A stretch of DNA of 7,585 bases, from contig JAKAYH010000098.1 in NCBI GenBank assembly GCA_021826835.1, forward strand, positions 1 to 7,585. Direction: 5' to 3'. Source of the stretch: Thermoplasmata archaeon. GTDB lineage: Archaea; Thermoplasmatota; Thermoplasmata; Thermoplasmatales; Thermoplasmataceae. The notes under the pieces were generated by a model. It was not told the DNA's origin and did no database searches. It saw only the letters and a program-made list of their open reading frames with translations. Below, in pieces: positions 1 to 6,493 of this stretch. The position numbers and the translations under genes are program-made. Each line of letters starts with the position of its first letter. Positions within the stretch are counted from its first letter, which is position 1.

Positions 1-1
1 G

Positions 2-1192
2 GCTACCTGGCGAACAATAAGAATTGAGGAGGAAAAGATACTGGTTGAACCTTTTGTCACAGCTGCACTTGCACCCAAGTGGACTGGTGAAGATATACCA
101 GTTCTACCCGATGTTGTGAAGAGAGTCTCAGAAAACAGGAAGAAAAGGGTAATAGATGAGTGTGTAACTGGACAACCCAGAGAGATTCTAAAGGAGTGGT
201 ATGAGAGTGAAGCTGGTACATTTGAAAGGGTTATTATTGAGTCACAGGGCTCGGAAATTGTCATACAATCAATGCTTGGAACGAGAGGAAATTTTGCCCT
301 CACTGAAATTCTTGGAGGAATTATAACAACCATAACAGGAGAAAGTGTGGAATCGGATTATTCTCCGTATCATATATTCTTCAGGGTCTCCAGAAGATTG
401 TCTGCAACAGATATAGAAAAAATAATTCTGGGAATAGAAGAAGAAAGAATTATGTCATATATTGAAGCAAGCTCGAGAAGATCAAGGTTCTTCACAAATG
501 TATTTCTCTATGAGGCAAGGAAATTTGGAGTAATAAAAAATGATGCGGATATTTCAAGAATTAGGTTCGACAAGATCGTTGAATCTTACAAAGATACGGT
601 TCTTTATCGCGATTCTGTAAGAAAGATGATCGCAGATTACATGGATATAGATTCAGTTGTAGATTTTCTTCACAGAATCCATACCAATTCAGTGACTTTC
701 ATAGGAAAAGACCGAATATCAAAGTCATCAGAAGTGTTTCTAACCCATTATTCTGAGCGGATAATGCCCCTTAAACCCACAAAGGCGATTATTGATTCGG
801 TTACTTCAAGGCTTATGAATGAGGAAATAACTCTTCTGTGCCTTTCCTGCAAAAATACGAGAACCATGAAGGTAAAGGAGGTAACTGTAACCAAATGCCC
901 TGTTTGTGGAAGTTCTCTCGTTGCTGGTATCTCTCACTATGAAAAGGATGAGATAATGAAGGGCATAAATTCAGGTAAAATCGATGAAAAAACTCTGAGA
1001 AGACTTCGGAAAAATGCCCATCTGGTGAAGGAGCGTGGCAGGAAGGCCATAATAGCATTGGCCGGAAGAGGCATAGGATCAGAAACCGCTTCCAGAATCT
1101 TATCTGTGAGTTATTTCAATGACGAAGATTTTATAAAGGAAATTCTCAATTCTGAAATGGAATATGCAAGAAATCGGAGGTTCTGGAACTGA
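2..1192 (+). CDS. lhr: Lhr-family SF2 helicase, C-terminal part (5' truncated by window)
   Basis: The frame is open from the first bases of the window; about 396 codons are visible and the real start lies upstream, so the GTG at 116 is internal. The helicase motor is outside the window; only the accessory C-terminal half is seen. The visible N-terminus (TWRTIRIEE, then VEPFV and APKWTG, residues 2-33) resembles the segment after the winged helix in Lhr proteins. A CxxC...CPxCG cluster at about residues 280-302 (bases 839-907) looks like a zinc ribbon. The end, with ALAGRGIGSETASRIL and a terminal NRRFW, matches the conserved tail of archaeal Lhr proteins. Lhr helicases are ATP-dependent 3'-5' nucleic acid translocases acting in DNA repair or RNA metabolism; which applies here cannot be told. 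The TOPRIM gene follows 17 bases later on the same strand, suggesting co-transcription. The family call is firm; the archaeal subgroup is not. Confidence 0.88.
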   Translation, partial: ATWRTIRIEEEKILVEPFVTAALAPKWTGEDIPVLPDVVKRVSENRKKRVIDECVTGQPREILKEWYESEAGTFERVIIESQGSEIVIQSMLGTRGNFALTEILGGIITTITGESVESDYSPYHIFFRVSRRLSATDIEKIILGIEEERIMSYIEASSRRSRFFTNVFLYEARKFGVIKNDADISRIRFDKIVESYKDTVLYRDSVRKMIADYMDIDSVVDFLHRIHTNSVTFIGKDRISKSSEVFLTHYSERIMPLKPTKAIIDSVTSRLMNEEITLLCLSCKNTRTMKVKEVTVTKCPVCGSSLVAGISHYEKDEIMKGINSGKIDEKTLRRLRKNAHLVKERGRKAIIALAGRGIGSETASRILSVSYFNDEDFIKEILNSEMEYARNRRFWN

Positions 1193-1209
1193 AGAATCCT
1201 GAACTTTGT

Positions 1210-1587
1210 ATGCTAAAGGATAAAGCCATTGACTTGAACATGGAGATTCCCATACTTGTAGAAGGAAATCACGACGTTAATGCCTTGCGGGAAATTGGTT
1301 TTAAGGGCCATATTATAAAAATCAACAGAGGTCTCTCCCTTGACATATTTGCAGAAAAAATTGCAAGAAATTTTCCAAATGTGATTATTCTCATGGATTT
1401 TGACAGGAGAGGGCGATCGATAAATGAAAGGCTGGTTGTACTTCTAAAATCATATGGGTGCAACATTAACAGAGATTTGTGGGATTTCATTATGAAAAAT
1501 TATAACATAAAGAGTGTGGAAGATATTCCTTGGCTTATCAGGAAAGTATTATCTGAATCAGAATCTGGCATAAAGAATAGATTTTGA
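1210..1587 (+). CDS. Small archaeal TOPRIM-domain protein (UPF0292-like)
   Basis: A 125-residue protein made almost entirely of one TOPRIM fold. The first catalytic element is ILVEGNHDVNAL with Glu18, and the second is the DxD motif in ILMDFDRRG with Asp63 and Asp65, the usual metal-binding acidic residues. The tail (SVEDIPWLIRK, residues 102-112) fits the small archaeal UPF0292 proteins, which resemble DnaG-type primase and RNase M5 TOPRIM domains; their reaction is not established to my knowledge. A nuclease or nucleotidyl-transfer role on RNA or DNA is inference. It lies 17 bases after the helicase stop, so both may share a transcript. The ATG at 1210 is the first standard start in frame but has no Shine-Dalgarno site close by. 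A GGAGGT at 1176-1181 would suit a CTG start at 1189 instead, and an ATG at 1240 is a shorter option. Its stop is 3 bases from the stop of the convergent gene. Confidence 0.82.
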   Translation: MLKDKAIDLNMEIPILVEGNHDVNALREIGFKGHIIKINRGLSLDIFAEKIARNFPNVIILMDFDRRGRSINERLVVLLKSYGCNINRDLWDFIMKNYNIKSVEDIPWLIRKVLSESESGIKNRF

Positions 1588-1590
1588 TCT

Positions 1591-2799
1591 TTATCGGCTT
1601 TCTGTACTACTTTTACTTAATATTGAATTGAGCTTTTTAGTTACTCTCATCCTTATATCTCTGTCAGATTCGTAATTCTTTACTTGCTTGCCCCCTTCAT
1701 AAACAGTCCGGTTGAGAATTTCCAATATACCCCCGCACTGACATTTTCCAATGCGCGATGAAGAAGGGATAACTTTAAGTTTTTTGCAATTTGAACATCT
1801 GAAAACGTCCTTTTTACCTGAATACTTTCCCTTCTTTGTTATTGCATTTCCATTTATACTCACTATATCCATGGAAAAATCGATAGATTTCGCTGACGAG
1901 ATGTATGTTCCAACGCCGAATGATTCTGCGCCAGCTTCCCTGAGTTTTGCAACAGAATCATAATCAAGTCCGCCTGAAACCATTATCTTAATGCTTTTGA
2001 AGCCTCTAAGGTCCAATTCCCATCTTATCTCCCTTACAATATTTGGGAAGTTTCCCCTTCGGGATCTTGGAGTATCCAGTCTAATATAATCTATGTCGGG
2101 AAACATTCTGGCAGCTCTCAGTGCACTCTCTTTTTCATCGCTGAAAGTATCAATGAGAATGGTTCTTTTTCCCTTTGGAAAGTTATGCGCAATATATTTC
2201 CATGCCTCTTCTTCCCCCATGATCAGTGCCATTGAATGGGGCATCGTTCCAATCGGTTCCATGGATATCCTTTCTGCTCCTAAAATTCCCGATACACCGT
2301 AGGCACCTCCGATGTAAGCAGCCCTGTCAATCATTGGCGATATTGCAGGGTGCATTCTCCTGATACCAAATGAATAGAATGGATATGGATAGCTTGCAAT
2401 ATAGACTCTCGATGAAGCTGTTGAAATGCCGGATGATTGACATATAAGTCCTAGGATGGCTGTTTCCATCTCTCCTATTTCTGAGTATTTACCTTCAATT
2501 GTTATGAAAGGTACAGGAATTCCAGCACTGTCCCTTGTTCCTATAATCTCACCCTCCTCTATGGCGCTAATAGTCAAGTTTCTTGGAGAAAGAAGAGATA
2601 AAACTTCTTTTAAACCGCTGAATGTTATCCATTCCTCCTCGTTGGAAGAGGTTATTTCAGCAACAACCTCCTGATCGTGGGAAAGTCCTTTCATACTTCT
2701 GCTGAAATATACATCACTCGCTTTGCCTGCCCTTATTTCTTCCTCATCTGCTATAAAAAATCCAGAATGATCCTTAACCGTATTAATCAACCTCTTCAC
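1591..2799 (-). CDS. pncB: Nicotinate phosphoribosyltransferase
   Basis: Cytoplasmic enzyme that joins nicotinate to PRPP, giving nicotinate mononucleotide for NAD salvage (Preiss-Handler route), usually helped by ATP hydrolysis. The 402-residue product closely resembles the structurally solved Thermoplasma acidophilum enzyme, from memory. Visible motifs: ASDVYFSR near residue 27, FGIRRMHPAISPMIDRA at 144-160, GTMPHSM at 184-190 (its His sits where related enzymes have the active-site His), IRLDTPRSRRGNF at 239-251, and the phosphate-binding VSGGL (274-278) and FGVGT (294-298). A C-terminal metal knuckle has Cys335, Cys338, Cys353 and Cys355, a feature also described in the Thermoplasma protein. 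The start taken is GTG at 2797-2799, overlapping the end of the upstream hydrolase gene by 17 bases. A TTG at 2790 would shorten the protein by three residues. It is the last gene of the cysS operon, and the pairing with a nicotinamidase-like gene supports the salvage role. Confidence 0.93.
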   Translation of the reverse strand: MKRLINTVKDHSGFFIADEEEIRAGKASDVYFSRSMKGLSHDQEVVAEITSSNEEEWITFSGLKEVLSLLSPRNLTISAIEEGEIIGTRDSAGIPVPFITIEGKYSEIGEMETAILGLICQSSGISTASSRVYIASYPYPFYSFGIRRMHPAISPMIDRAAYIGGAYGVSGILGAERISMEPIGTMPHSMALIMGEEEAWKYIAHNFPKGKRTILIDTFSDEKESALRAARMFPDIDYIRLDTPRSRRGNFPNIVREIRWELDLRGFKSIKIMVSGGLDYDSVAKLREAGAESFGVGTYISSAKSIDFSMDIVSINGNAITKKGKYSGKKDVFRCSNCKKLKVIPSSSRIGKCQCGGILEILNRTVYEGGKQVKNYESDRDIRMRVTKKLNSILSKSSTESR

Positions 2800-3310
2800 T
2801 TTTTATTATGGTCACGCCATAGTTTCGTTTCATATCTTCCAATGCCCTCAAATGATTTTCCTCAGAAATAGAAGCACAAAGATCCTCAATAACTGTTATA
2901 TTATATCCCCGGAAAAAAGCTCCAGCAGCCGTATGAAGAACACAGATATCTGTGCTTATTCCCATGAGGTATATATGTGAAACTCCGTTTGCCCTTAAAT
3001 AACCATCCAGATCAGAATCGAAAAACGCGTCGAAGTGCCTCTTTTGTACATGATATCCCGGGATTCCAAAGAGTGTTTCATGAAGTTCTGACCCCCATTC
3101 ACCCAATATACAGTGTTCACCCCATACCTTGAATTCTGGATCATTTGGAATATGGCTGTCCTTTGTGAATATAACTAAATCGTTCTCTCTTTCTGAAAGG
3201 AATTTGGATGCTTTCTTCGTTACCTCAAGAGCCCTCTCGCTTCCAAACTTACCTTCAACAAAATCGTTGACCAGATCGACTACAACAAAGGTTTTCTTGG
3301 CGCTATTCAT
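2783..3310 (-). CDS. pncA: Nicotinamidase / isochorismatase-family cysteine hydrolase
   Basis: Cysteine amidohydrolase, most likely converting nicotinamide to nicotinate and ammonia, which would feed the next gene. From the ATG at 3308-3310 it has 175 residues. The catalytic triad is visible as Asp12 (FVVVDLVNDF), Lys90 (HVQKRHFDAF) and Cys123 (GISTDICVLHTA). Candidate metal ligands Asp51 and His53 are in TKDSHIP, and His66 is in VWGEHC. This ATG overlaps the cysS stop by 8 bases (ATGAATAG) and gives the short N-terminus typical of the family. A TTG at 3343 would add 11 residues and has GGGAG six bases ahead, so the start is open. The nicotinamidase reading rests mainly on being sandwiched before the nicotinate phosphoribosyltransferase gene. 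The Thermoplasma relative Ta0454 has been described, from memory, as an N-carbamoylsarcosine amidase, so another amide substrate is possible. The family is certain, the substrate less so. Confidence 0.85.
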   Translation of the reverse strand: MNSAKKTFVVVDLVNDFVEGKFGSERALEVTKKASKFLSERENDLVIFTKDSHIPNDPEFKVWGEHCILGEWGSELHETLFGIPGYHVQKRHFDAFFDSDLDGYLRANGVSHIYLMGISTDICVLHTAAGAFFRGYNITVIEDLCASISEENHLRALEDMKRNYGVTIIKSEEVD

Positions 3311-4670
3311 AAAACCACTGACTTCCGTCTTTCTTGTCTTCAATTGTAACTCCCGATTCTTTCAGTGCTTTCCTAATGTCATCAGACTCCTTAAACAGTT
3401 TCTTCATTCTGAGATTTTCCCTTATTGAAAGAAGTATTTCCACAGTCTCTGAGGATATTTGTTTCGGTTTGTCGGTAAATATAATTGAAAGAAAACTGTC
3501 TGCCCATTTTATTATTTCAATTCCTTTGGTTGCTTCCTCGCGCGATAAGGTGGTTTCTTTCTCAATTACTTTTTCTGCTATGTCCATTATGGATCTTAAT
3601 GCACCTCTGGTGTTGAAATCATCATCCATAAATTCCTTTATACGTTCATTATACAACTCAAAATCTGTGCCTGAACCAGCCCCTTTGGCCTGTTCCAATA
3701 TTCTAATAGCGCGTTTTATGTAATTCAGGTTAACTCTGGATTCTTTTAAAAGTTCCATGCTGAAATCTGCAATAGATCTGTATTGAGAGGAAAGCATGGC
3801 ATACCTTATCTCTGCAGCCGAATAGTCCTTTAAAAGATCGCCAGGCACAAGGAAGTTGTTGAGAGATTTTGACATTTTCTGACCGTTCAATGTAAGCATA
3901 CCAGTATGCATCCAGAAATTGCTCAGGCGATCCTTGTCACTAATGCTTCGCATAATGGCTATTTCCCCTTCATGATGTGGGAATATGAGGTCAACTCCTC
4001 CACCATGTAAATCGTAGACATCTCCAAAGTATTCCTTTGTTATTGCCGTATCTTCAATGTTCCACCCGGGTCTGCCTTCCCCCCATGGGGAACTCCAGAA
4101 TGGCTCACCCGGTTTCTTAAATTTCCATAGAACAAAGTCTCCCTGATTTTCCTTACCTTCTGAGACTGTCGCTCTTAAACCGGATCTCAATGACTCTGTG
4201 TTTTGACCAGATAGTTTTCCATAATCCTTGAATTTACTGATCCTGAAATATATACCATCCTCAAGTTTGTATGTATATCCCTTTTCTTCAAGTATCTTTA
4301 TCTGTTCAATTATTTCATTGATGTGATATGTTGCCCTTGCATAGAGTGATACAGAATCTATTGAGAATGTCCTCATCGATTCCATATATTCTTTCATGAA
4401 TGAAGATGAAAGTTTCTCAGACAATACAGAGGTTTCATTTGCCCTGGTAATTATTTTATCATCAATATCTGTGATGTTCTGGAGATAAAAGACCTCATAA
4501 CCGGAAGCTCTCAAGTATTTTGCAACGACATCAAAAAATATGAATGTCCGCAGATTGCCCATGTGCGGAGAATCGTATGGGGTTATGCCGCAGACGTACA
4601 TCTTCACACGCTTGCCATTAATTGGCTTGAATTCTTCCTTTGAAGATGTCATCGTGTTAAATATGAACAT
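3303..4670 (-). CDS. cysS: Cysteinyl-tRNA synthetase
   Basis: Class I aminoacyl-tRNA synthetase that charges tRNA-Cys with cysteine. At 455 residues it has normal CysRS length. The HIGH-type motif is HMGN (36-39) inside PYDSPHMGNLRTF, and the second signature is KMSKS (265-269). Other hallmarks are YLQNITDIDDKII (62-74), GRPGWNIED (199-207), HGGGVDLIFPHHEGEIA (222-238) and FWMHTGMLTLNGQKMSKS. Of the four zinc ligands known in the E. coli enzyme, Cys27, His232 and Glu236 are kept, but the second cysteine is Asp207. The C-terminal helical region (about 300-455) fits the DALR/anticodon-binding part. The start is ATG at 4668-4670, giving the usual FNT...EEFKPI opening. A TATA-like TTTTAACA centred about 26 bases ahead suggests a leaderless mRNA. 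It is the first gene of an overlapping operon with the hydrolase and nicotinate phosphoribosyltransferase genes. Confidence 0.95.
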   Translation of the reverse strand: MFIFNTMTSSKEEFKPINGKRVKMYVCGITPYDSPHMGNLRTFIFFDVVAKYLRASGYEVFYLQNITDIDDKIITRANETSVLSEKLSSSFMKEYMESMRTFSIDSVSLYARATYHINEIIEQIKILEEKGYTYKLEDGIYFRISKFKDYGKLSGQNTESLRSGLRATVSEGKENQGDFVLWKFKKPGEPFWSSPWGEGRPGWNIEDTAITKEYFGDVYDLHGGGVDLIFPHHEGEIAIMRSISDKDRLSNFWMHTGMLTLNGQKMSKSLNNFLVPGDLLKDYSAAEIRYAMLSSQYRSIADFSMELLKESRVNLNYIKRAIRILEQAKGAGSGTDFELYNERIKEFMDDDFNTRGALRSIMDIAEKVIEKETTLSREEATKGIEIIKWADSFLSIIFTDKPKQISSETVEILLSIRENLRMKKLFKESDDIRKALKESGVTIEDKKDGSQWFYE

Positions 4671-4692
4671 GTTTCTATGGGATGTTGAACCA

Positions 4693-4700
4693 TGTTAAAA
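4693..4700 (-). promoter_or_regulatory. Putative TATA box for the cysS operon
   Basis: Read on the minus strand this is TTTTAACA, preceded by CAAAACCG, which could hold a BRE. Its centre is about 26 bases before the cysS ATG at 4670, the spacing expected between an archaeal TATA box and a transcription start. That would place the start of the mRNA at or next to the ATG (leaderless). The match to a TATA consensus is only fair. Confidence 0.4.
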
Positions 4701-4713
4701 CGGTTTTGACCTG

Positions 4714-4727
4714 AACATTAAAATGTT
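4714..4727. repeat. Short perfect palindrome in the divergent promoter region
   Basis: AACATT-AA-AATGTT is a perfect 6-base inverted repeat with a 2-base spacer. It lies between the TATA-like boxes of the divergent cysS operon and methyltransferase gene. A nearby smaller palindrome, AAAAC-G-GTTTT (4697-4707), overlaps the cysS box. An operator for a dimeric regulator is possible, but AT-rich intergenic DNA gives such palindromes by chance and there is no second copy in the window to support it. Confidence 0.3.
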
Positions 4728-4761
4728 TGAAACTAAAAGTAGATGATGTATTTACAAAAAG

Positions 4762-4768
4762 TATTATG
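4762..4768 (+). promoter_or_regulatory. Putative TATA box for the methyltransferase gene
   Basis: TATTATG preceded by purine-rich ACAAAAAG, which could serve as a BRE. Its centre is about 27 bases before the ATG at 4792, again fitting a leaderless transcript. No Shine-Dalgarno sequence is visible before that ATG, which agrees with leaderless translation. Confidence 0.4.
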
Positions 4769-4791
4769 AAGTTCTGAAACTTTACAAATTC

Positions 4792-5415
4792 ATGCCTAAA
4801 GATTCCCGGAACTTCTATAGTGAAATGGGAGTTAAATGGCTTTCAGACAGAAAGGATCCGTCGCATACAGATAAGGAGTTAACCTATTTATTGGGGATAT
4901 TGGGAAAGAAATATGATATCCTCGATCTGGCATGTGGATTCGGAAGGTTTAGCATACCTCTCGCTAAAAAAGGGTATAGAGTTAGTGGCATCGATATCAC
5001 TCCAATATTCATTGAACATGCAATGAAAATTGCCGATCTTGAAGGAGTGAAAGCACATTTTTCAGTTGGTGATATGAGGAATATTCCATATGAAGATTGC
5101 TCATTTGATGCAGTTATCTGTATGTGGAATGCGTTCAGTGAGATTGTGAATTCTGATGATCAGATCAAGGTGATCAGGGAAATTTATAGAGTTCTGAGGA
5201 AAGAAGGGTCAGGACTCATAGAGGTCAGGAATCACAGATCACCAAATGCTCTCATTGAAAATTATATCGATGGTGTACAAGCTATGCCAAGTTTCAATCA
5301 CACGAGAGGTACATTGAAGAAAATAGCAATAGCGGCCGGGATAGAGAATTATCAGGTATTTTTGGATCAATTTGGGGGAAGGAAAAGACTGTTTCTTAAA
5401 TTTTCCAAAATCTGA
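4792..5415 (+). CDS. Class I SAM-dependent methyltransferase, target unknown
   Basis: A 207-residue single-domain protein with the Rossmann-type SAM-binding fold (Methyltransf_11/25-like). Motif I is ILDLACGFGRFS (43-54). The acidic residue ending strand 2 is Asp68 in GIDIT. GDMRNIPY (93-100) is the adenine-contacting loop, FDAVICMWNAF (105-115) is motif II, and VLRKEGSGLIEV (134-145) is the late strand. The N-terminal helix (about 1-38) with DSRNFYSEMG resembles cap regions of small-molecule methyltransferases, but no substrate can be named. The ATG at 4792 is the first standard start: the frame is open back to a TGA at 4744 but holds no ATG, GTG or TTG there. It is divergent from cysS and separated from the downstream ABC genes by 118 bases with their own promoter-like sequence, so it is probably monocistronic. 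Confidence 0.85.
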   Translation: MPKDSRNFYSEMGVKWLSDRKDPSHTDKELTYLLGILGKKYDILDLACGFGRFSIPLAKKGYRVSGIDITPIFIEHAMKIADLEGVKAHFSVGDMRNIPYEDCSFDAVICMWNAFSEIVNSDDQIKVIREIYRVLRKEGSGLIEVRNHRSPNALIENYIDGVQAMPSFNHTRGTLKKIAIAAGIENYQVFLDQFGGRKRLFLKFSKI

Positions 5416-5422
5416 TTGTGAA

Positions 5423-5452
5423 AATTTGAATGCAAATTCTCCAATAATTTTT
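5423..5452 (+). terminator. Possible transcription terminator after the methyltransferase gene
   Basis: Eight bases after the stop there is a perfect 6-base inverted repeat, AATTTG-AATG-CAAATT (5423-5438), followed by a T-rich stretch ending in five Ts (5448-5452). Archaeal termination relies mainly on the T tract; the weak A/T hairpin may be incidental. Its place just after a gene end and ahead of the next promoter is the main support. Confidence 0.35.
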
Positions 5453-5512
5453 CATCGCCTGTTTCCATAAATACAGAAAATTAACTGAACCAAAATTCAA
5501 GGAAATAGTGAG

Positions 5513-5520
5513 ATATATTA
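5513..5520 (+). promoter_or_regulatory. Putative TATA box for the ABC exporter operon
   Basis: ATATATTA inside an AT-only run (5513-5527). Its centre is about 17 bases before the first ATG (5534) but 26-27 bases before the second in-frame ATG (5543). With usual archaeal spacing, transcription would begin at about 5543, favouring the second ATG as a leaderless start. The run allows other box positions, so this is suggestive only. Confidence 0.38.
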
Positions 5521-5533
5521 TATTTATAGTAAT

Positions 5534-6493
5534 ATGAGTGGAATGAGTTCTGATGACTTTGCCATAGAAGTTAATGATCTGGTGAAGAGTTATGATGGAA
5601 AGAGCAATCAGGTTGATCATCTTAATTTCAACGTTCCATACGGAGAAGTTTATGGTTTATTGGGAAAAAACGGTGCTGGTAAAACGACAACCATCAAGAT
5701 CCTTACAACTCTCATACAGCAGAATTCAGGTTATGCAAAAATATGCGGCATTGATGTAAAAAAGAAGCCAAATAGCGTTAGGAAGATTATTGGAGTGGTT
5801 CAGCAAAATGAATCATTTGACTTTACAACAGTTGAAAAGAGTTTCTATATTTATGGTCTTCTATGGGAAATACCTAAAAGCACTGTATCAGAGAGAGCAT
5901 CTGAGCTTATGGAACTGTTCGATCTCAAAGAAATAAGGAACAGAAGAATGTTCGAACTTTCGGGAGGACAGAAGAAAAGGGTTCAGGTCGCAAGAGAATT
6001 CATTCACGATATGAAGGTTCTATTTCTGGATGAGCCAACAGTTGGAATGGACCCAATAATGAGAAGAGAGATACTTAACTATATCAGAGAAAAATCGAAG
6101 GATGGTCTTACCGTGCTATTCACAACACATATTCTGGAAGAAGCAGACTATCTGTGCAAAAAGATTGGTATGATAAATAGAGGAAAAATGGTTGCGGAAG
6201 GCAGATCAGAAGAGCTGAAAGAAAAATTCGAGTCCATGAGAAAACTTGCCATAACGTCAAGAGATCCAGTTGATAAGGATCTTAAAAGTATCTTGATGAA
6301 AAGATTCTCGCAAATGCCAACTAATATTGAATTTGAAGTTGATAATAAACAAATAACGGTAATAGGAAAGGATATGGGCAGAATTCTTCCTGAAGTGATT
6401 CAAATAGTTAATTCATTATCTATTGACATAGACCAGGTTGTTCTGGATAATCCGTCACTTGATGATGTATTTATTGAGGTGATGAAAGGTTGA
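5534..6493 (+). CDS. ABC-2 type exporter, ATP-binding subunit
   Basis: Cytoplasmic ATPase of a two-gene ABC exporter of the DrrA/CcmA type. All nucleotide-binding elements are present: Walker A GKNGAGKTT (44-52), Q-loop Gln90-Gln91, signature LSGGQKKRV (142-150), Walker B VLFLDEP (162-168), D-loop region VGMD (170-173) and the H-loop His199 in FTTHILEEAD. After about residue 230 comes a roughly 90-residue C-terminal domain ending in NPSLDDVFIEVMKG, the common tail of drug-exporter ATPases in which LDDVF is typical. The 319-residue length is normal. The first ATG (5534) is used here; an ATG three codons on (5543) fits the TATA spacing better. The permease gene overlaps the stop by three bases, so the two are a transcriptional and translational unit. 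Cargo cannot be read from sequence; drugs, lipids or small peptides are typical for the family. Confidence 0.93.
   Translation: MSGMSSDDFAIEVNDLVKSYDGKSNQVDHLNFNVPYGEVYGLLGKNGAGKTTTIKILTTLIQQNSGYAKICGIDVKKKPNSVRKIIGVVQQNESFDFTTVEKSFYIYGLLWEIPKSTVSERASELMELFDLKEIRNRRMFELSGGQKKRVQVAREFIHDMKVLFLDEPTVGMDPIMRREILNYIREKSKDGLTVLFTTHILEEADYLCKKIGMINRGKMVAEGRSEELKEKFESMRKLAITSRDPVDKDLKSILMKRFSQMPTNIEFEVDNKQITVIGKDMGRILPEVIQIVNSLSIDIDQVVLDNPSLDDVFIEVMKG
6476..6483 (+). promoter_or_regulatory. Shine-Dalgarno site that fixes the permease TTG start
   Basis: GAGGTGAT is a full-length complement to the expected archaeal 16S rRNA 3' end (AUCACCUC), six bases before the TTG at 6490. It lies inside the last codons of the ATPase gene. 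This is the best ribosome-binding site in the window and makes the unusual TTG start convincing. Confidence 0.8.

Noticed and set aside
116..118. GTG as the start of the helicase-related gene
   Set aside because: The same frame is open to the window edge, and the upstream codons encode recognisable Lhr sequence (TWRTIRIEE, APKWTG), so the gene is cut by the window.
813..1058. Minus-strand open frame of 81 codons
   Set aside because: Antisense to the zinc-ribbon region of the helicase gene; cysteines and histidines there are by-products of the opposite strand.
3129..3428. Open frame of 99 codons on the plus strand
   Set aside because: Antisense to the hydrolase and the end of cysS, both well supported; no start signal or family motif.
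3334..3723. Open frame of 129 codons on the plus strand
   Set aside because: It lies wholly antisense to cysS, whose motifs are unmistakable; the product has no recognisable features.
5396..5620. Minus-strand open frame of 74 codons across the methyltransferase/ABC gap
   Set aside because: It overlaps both flanking genes and the ABC promoter, and reads as AT-rich antisense sequence rich in Ile, Thr and Asn.
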